Shown here one piece after another: positions 6,733 through 8,112 of a stretch of 8,112 bases of DNA. Source of the DNA: Betaproteobacteria bacterium. Its GTDB lineage: Bacteria > Pseudomonadota > Gammaproteobacteria > Burkholderiales > Usitatibacteraceae. How positions within the stretch are numbered: position 1 is the stretch's first letter; each line of letters starts with the position of its first letter. Position numbers and translations under genes: made by a program. The notes under the pieces were generated by a model. It saw only the letters and a program-made list of their open reading frames with translations, was not told where the DNA came from and did not search any database. The stretch is from positions 34,552 through 42,663 of the forward strand of contig PQAI01000030.1 of the NCBI GenBank assembly GCA_003105245.1. The letters run 5' to 3'.

Positions 6733-8048
6733 GCGCCAGGCGCATCCTCGTCCTGTTCCCGGACGAGTGGGACCGCTCGATGGCCGCCCGTCACGGCGGC
6801 GGCCACGAGTTCGCGTTCGAGGGCTTCGATCTCTTCCGCTTCCCCGGCAACGCCCGCCTCTTCACGTTCGACGTCTTCCGCTTCGTCGAACGCCTGGCGC
6901 GGCGCTACGCCCGCGCCGGCCTCGACGGCATCGTCACCTCCGACGAGCAGTTCGGCCCCGTGGTCGCCTCGCTGCTGGGCGAGCGCCTCGGGCTCCCCCA
7001 CACGCCCCTCGCGGCCGTCCTCGCCTCCCAGCACAAGTACTACGCGCGGCGCGCCTTCGAGCGCGCGCTTCCCGAGTTCAACCCGCGCTTCGGCCTGCTG
7101 CGCCGCGACTTCCGGCGCACCCGCGAGATGCCGCTCGCGTTCCCCTTCTACGTGAAGCCCGTCAAGGCGGCCTTCTCCGTCCTCGCGCGCCGCGTCGCGT
7201 CCTTCGAGGAGCTCGACCGCCACGCGCGCTTCTCGTGGTTCGAGCAGGCGATCATCGAGCGCCTGGTGCGGCCCTTCGGCGAGGTGATGCGCCGGCGCTC
7301 GGATCTCGACGTCGAGCCCTTCAGCCTAATCGCCGAGGAGGTCGTCGACGGGGCCCAGGTAACGGTCAACGGCTTCGCGCGCGAAGGAAGGATCGCCATG
7401 CTGGGCGTGGTGGATTCCCTGATGTATCCCGGCACCGACCAGTTCCAGCGCTTCCAGTACCCCTCGGCCCTGCCCGACGCGTGGCTGGCGGGCGCGGAAG
7501 ACGCCGCGCGCCGGGCGCTGGCGGCGGTGGGCTTCACGCACGGGATGTTCAACGTGGAGCTGCGCGTGTGCGCGGCCACGGGGCACCCGAAGGTGATCGA
7601 GATCAACCCGCGCGCGGCCGGCCAGTTCTACGACCTCTTCGAGCGGGTGGACGGCTACAACCTTTTCGACGCGCTCATCGCGCTGGAGTCGGGCGAGGAG
7701 CCCCGCATCCGCCGCCGCGAGGGCCGCGACGCGGTCGCGGCGAGCTTCGTGATGCGCGACCTCGCCGGCGAGGGGCTCGGGCGCTGGCCGCGGCGCGGCG
7801 AGATCGGGCAACTGCGCGCGCGCCATCCGGGGGCGAGGATCATGTTCTACCCGAAGCGCGGCGCGGACCTGCGCCGCGAGATGAAGTGGCTGGGGAGCTA
7901 TCGCTACGGGGTCGTGAACCTCGGGGCGCGTTCGGCCGGCGAGCTCTTCGCGGCCTACGACCGCATCCACCGCGAGGTGGGCTTCCATCCCCCGTCGGTG
8001 GCGGGCTGCGCCGCCGGCGCGGCGCTGGGGCAGGCCACCGCGGACTAG
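6729..8048 (+). CDS. ATP-grasp enzyme, substrate unknown
   Basis: The 439-residue soluble protein has the layout of an ATP-grasp ligase, an enzyme that activates a carboxylate with ATP as an acyl phosphate and joins it to a nucleophile. A Rossmann-like N-terminal part (RILVLFPDEWD at 5-15) is followed by the ATP-grasp core. Lys103 (in SQHKYYAR) and Lys143 (in FYVKPVKAAF) are likely nucleotide contacts. Glu203-Glu204 lie in the hinge (LIAEEVVDG). Glu277 (MFNVEL), Glu291 and Asn293 (in VIEINPRAAGQ, 289-299) are the expected metal ligands, with Arg295 after them. The C-terminal part (about 320-439) is not recognised. No signal peptide or membrane segment is seen. The start at 6729 is kept because the first beta strand begins immediately after it, although its ribosome-binding site is weak. 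No neighbour suggests a pathway. Relatives include carboxylate-amine ligases and carboxylases. Confidence 0.8.
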   Translation: MSARRILVLFPDEWDRSMAARHGGGHEFAFEGFDLFRFPGNARLFTFDVFRFVERLARRYARAGLDGIVTSDEQFGPVVASLLGERLGLPHTPLAAVLASQHKYYARRAFERALPEFNPRFGLLRRDFRRTREMPLAFPFYVKPVKAAFSVLARRVASFEELDRHARFSWFEQAIIERLVRPFGEVMRRRSDLDVEPFSLIAEEVVDGAQVTVNGFAREGRIAMLGVVDSLMYPGTDQFQRFQYPSALPDAWLAGAEDAARRALAAVGFTHGMFNVELRVCAATGHPKVIEINPRAAGQFYDLFERVDGYNLFDALIALESGEEPRIRRREGRDAVAASFVMRDLAGEGLGRWPRRGEIGQLRARHPGARIMFYPKRGADLRREMKWLGSYRYGVVNLGARSAGELFAAYDRIHREVGFHPPSVAGCAAGAALGQATAD

Positions 8049-8061
8049 CGCGCCGCCCGGC

Positions 8062-8112
8062 TCACCCGGCGAGCCAGCCGGGCTCGAAGCGCGGGCTCGT
8101 CTTCGCCGTGAG
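8062..8112 (-). CDS. Possible C-terminal end of a minus-strand gene, cut by the window edge
   Basis: On the minus strand the last 51 bases read as 16 codons, LTAKTSPRFEPGWLAG, then a stop at 8062-8064. It would converge on the ATP-grasp gene with a 13-nt gap, a normal spacing. Nothing can be said about function, and so short an open frame could be chance. An imperfect hairpin (8056-8062 with 8076-8082) overlaps the end. Confidence 0.35.
   Translation of the reverse strand, partial: LTAKTSPRFEPGWLAG

Noticed and set aside
6567..7223. N-terminal extension of the cytochrome c4 frame to a much earlier start
   Set aside because: The frame stays open upstream only because it is antisense to the ATP-grasp gene. 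A ribosome-binding site and a signal peptide mark the start at 6566.
8056..8082. Hairpin after the ATP-grasp gene as a terminator
   Set aside because: The 7-bp arms enclose a 13-nt loop and no T run follows on either strand, so I did not call it a terminator.

Overview
The window is GC-rich chromosomal DNA, by eye roughly two thirds G+C or more. It most likely comes from a betaproteobacterium. The grounds are the proteobacterial arrangement of a cold-shock gene divergent from clpS-clpA, a ClpA whose motifs fall at almost the same residue numbers as in Escherichia coli, an RluE-type pseudouridine synthase, a diheme cytochrome c4, and a flavocytochrome c sulfide dehydrogenase pair. The genus cannot be fixed from this sequence alone. 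No tRNA, rRNA, CRISPR array, transposon or phage gene was found.

Layout. Positions 1-1316 hold three minus-strand genes. In their direction of transcription these are a cold-shock protein gene (1113-1316) with a strong intrinsic terminator, rluE (489-1037), and a small exported Ala/Lys/Pro-rich protein of unknown function (54-368) with its own terminator. Positions 1317-1554 are a divergent control region with two back-to-back sigma70-like promoters. One drives the cold-shock gene through a leader of about 100 nt. The other drives clpS-clpA (1555-4139), which are joined by an ATGA overlap. Positions 4250-5882 are a two-gene fcc operon: a monoheme cytochrome subunit and an FAD subunit with the family's key cysteines. 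It ends in a UUCG-loop terminator. Convergent to it is a diheme cytochrome c4 gene (5961-6566, minus). Divergent from that gene is an ATP-grasp enzyme of unknown substrate (6729-8048). The last bases may hold the C-terminal end of another minus-strand gene.

How the genes fit together. ClpS delivers N-degron substrates to ClpA, which unfolds them for ClpP; clpP is not in the window. FccA and FccB would oxidise sulfide in the periplasm, or tethered to a membrane. The neighbouring cytochrome c4 is a plausible, unproven, carrier of those electrons to a terminal oxidase. RluE and the cold-shock protein act on RNA.

Most of the window is conserved housekeeping plus a sulfide-oxidation module. I did not find a convincing undescribed system. 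The most useful leads are the Tat/lipobox N-terminus of FccB, the inverted repeat whose loop holds the clpS -35 element, the orphan ATP-grasp enzyme, and the small basic exported protein.
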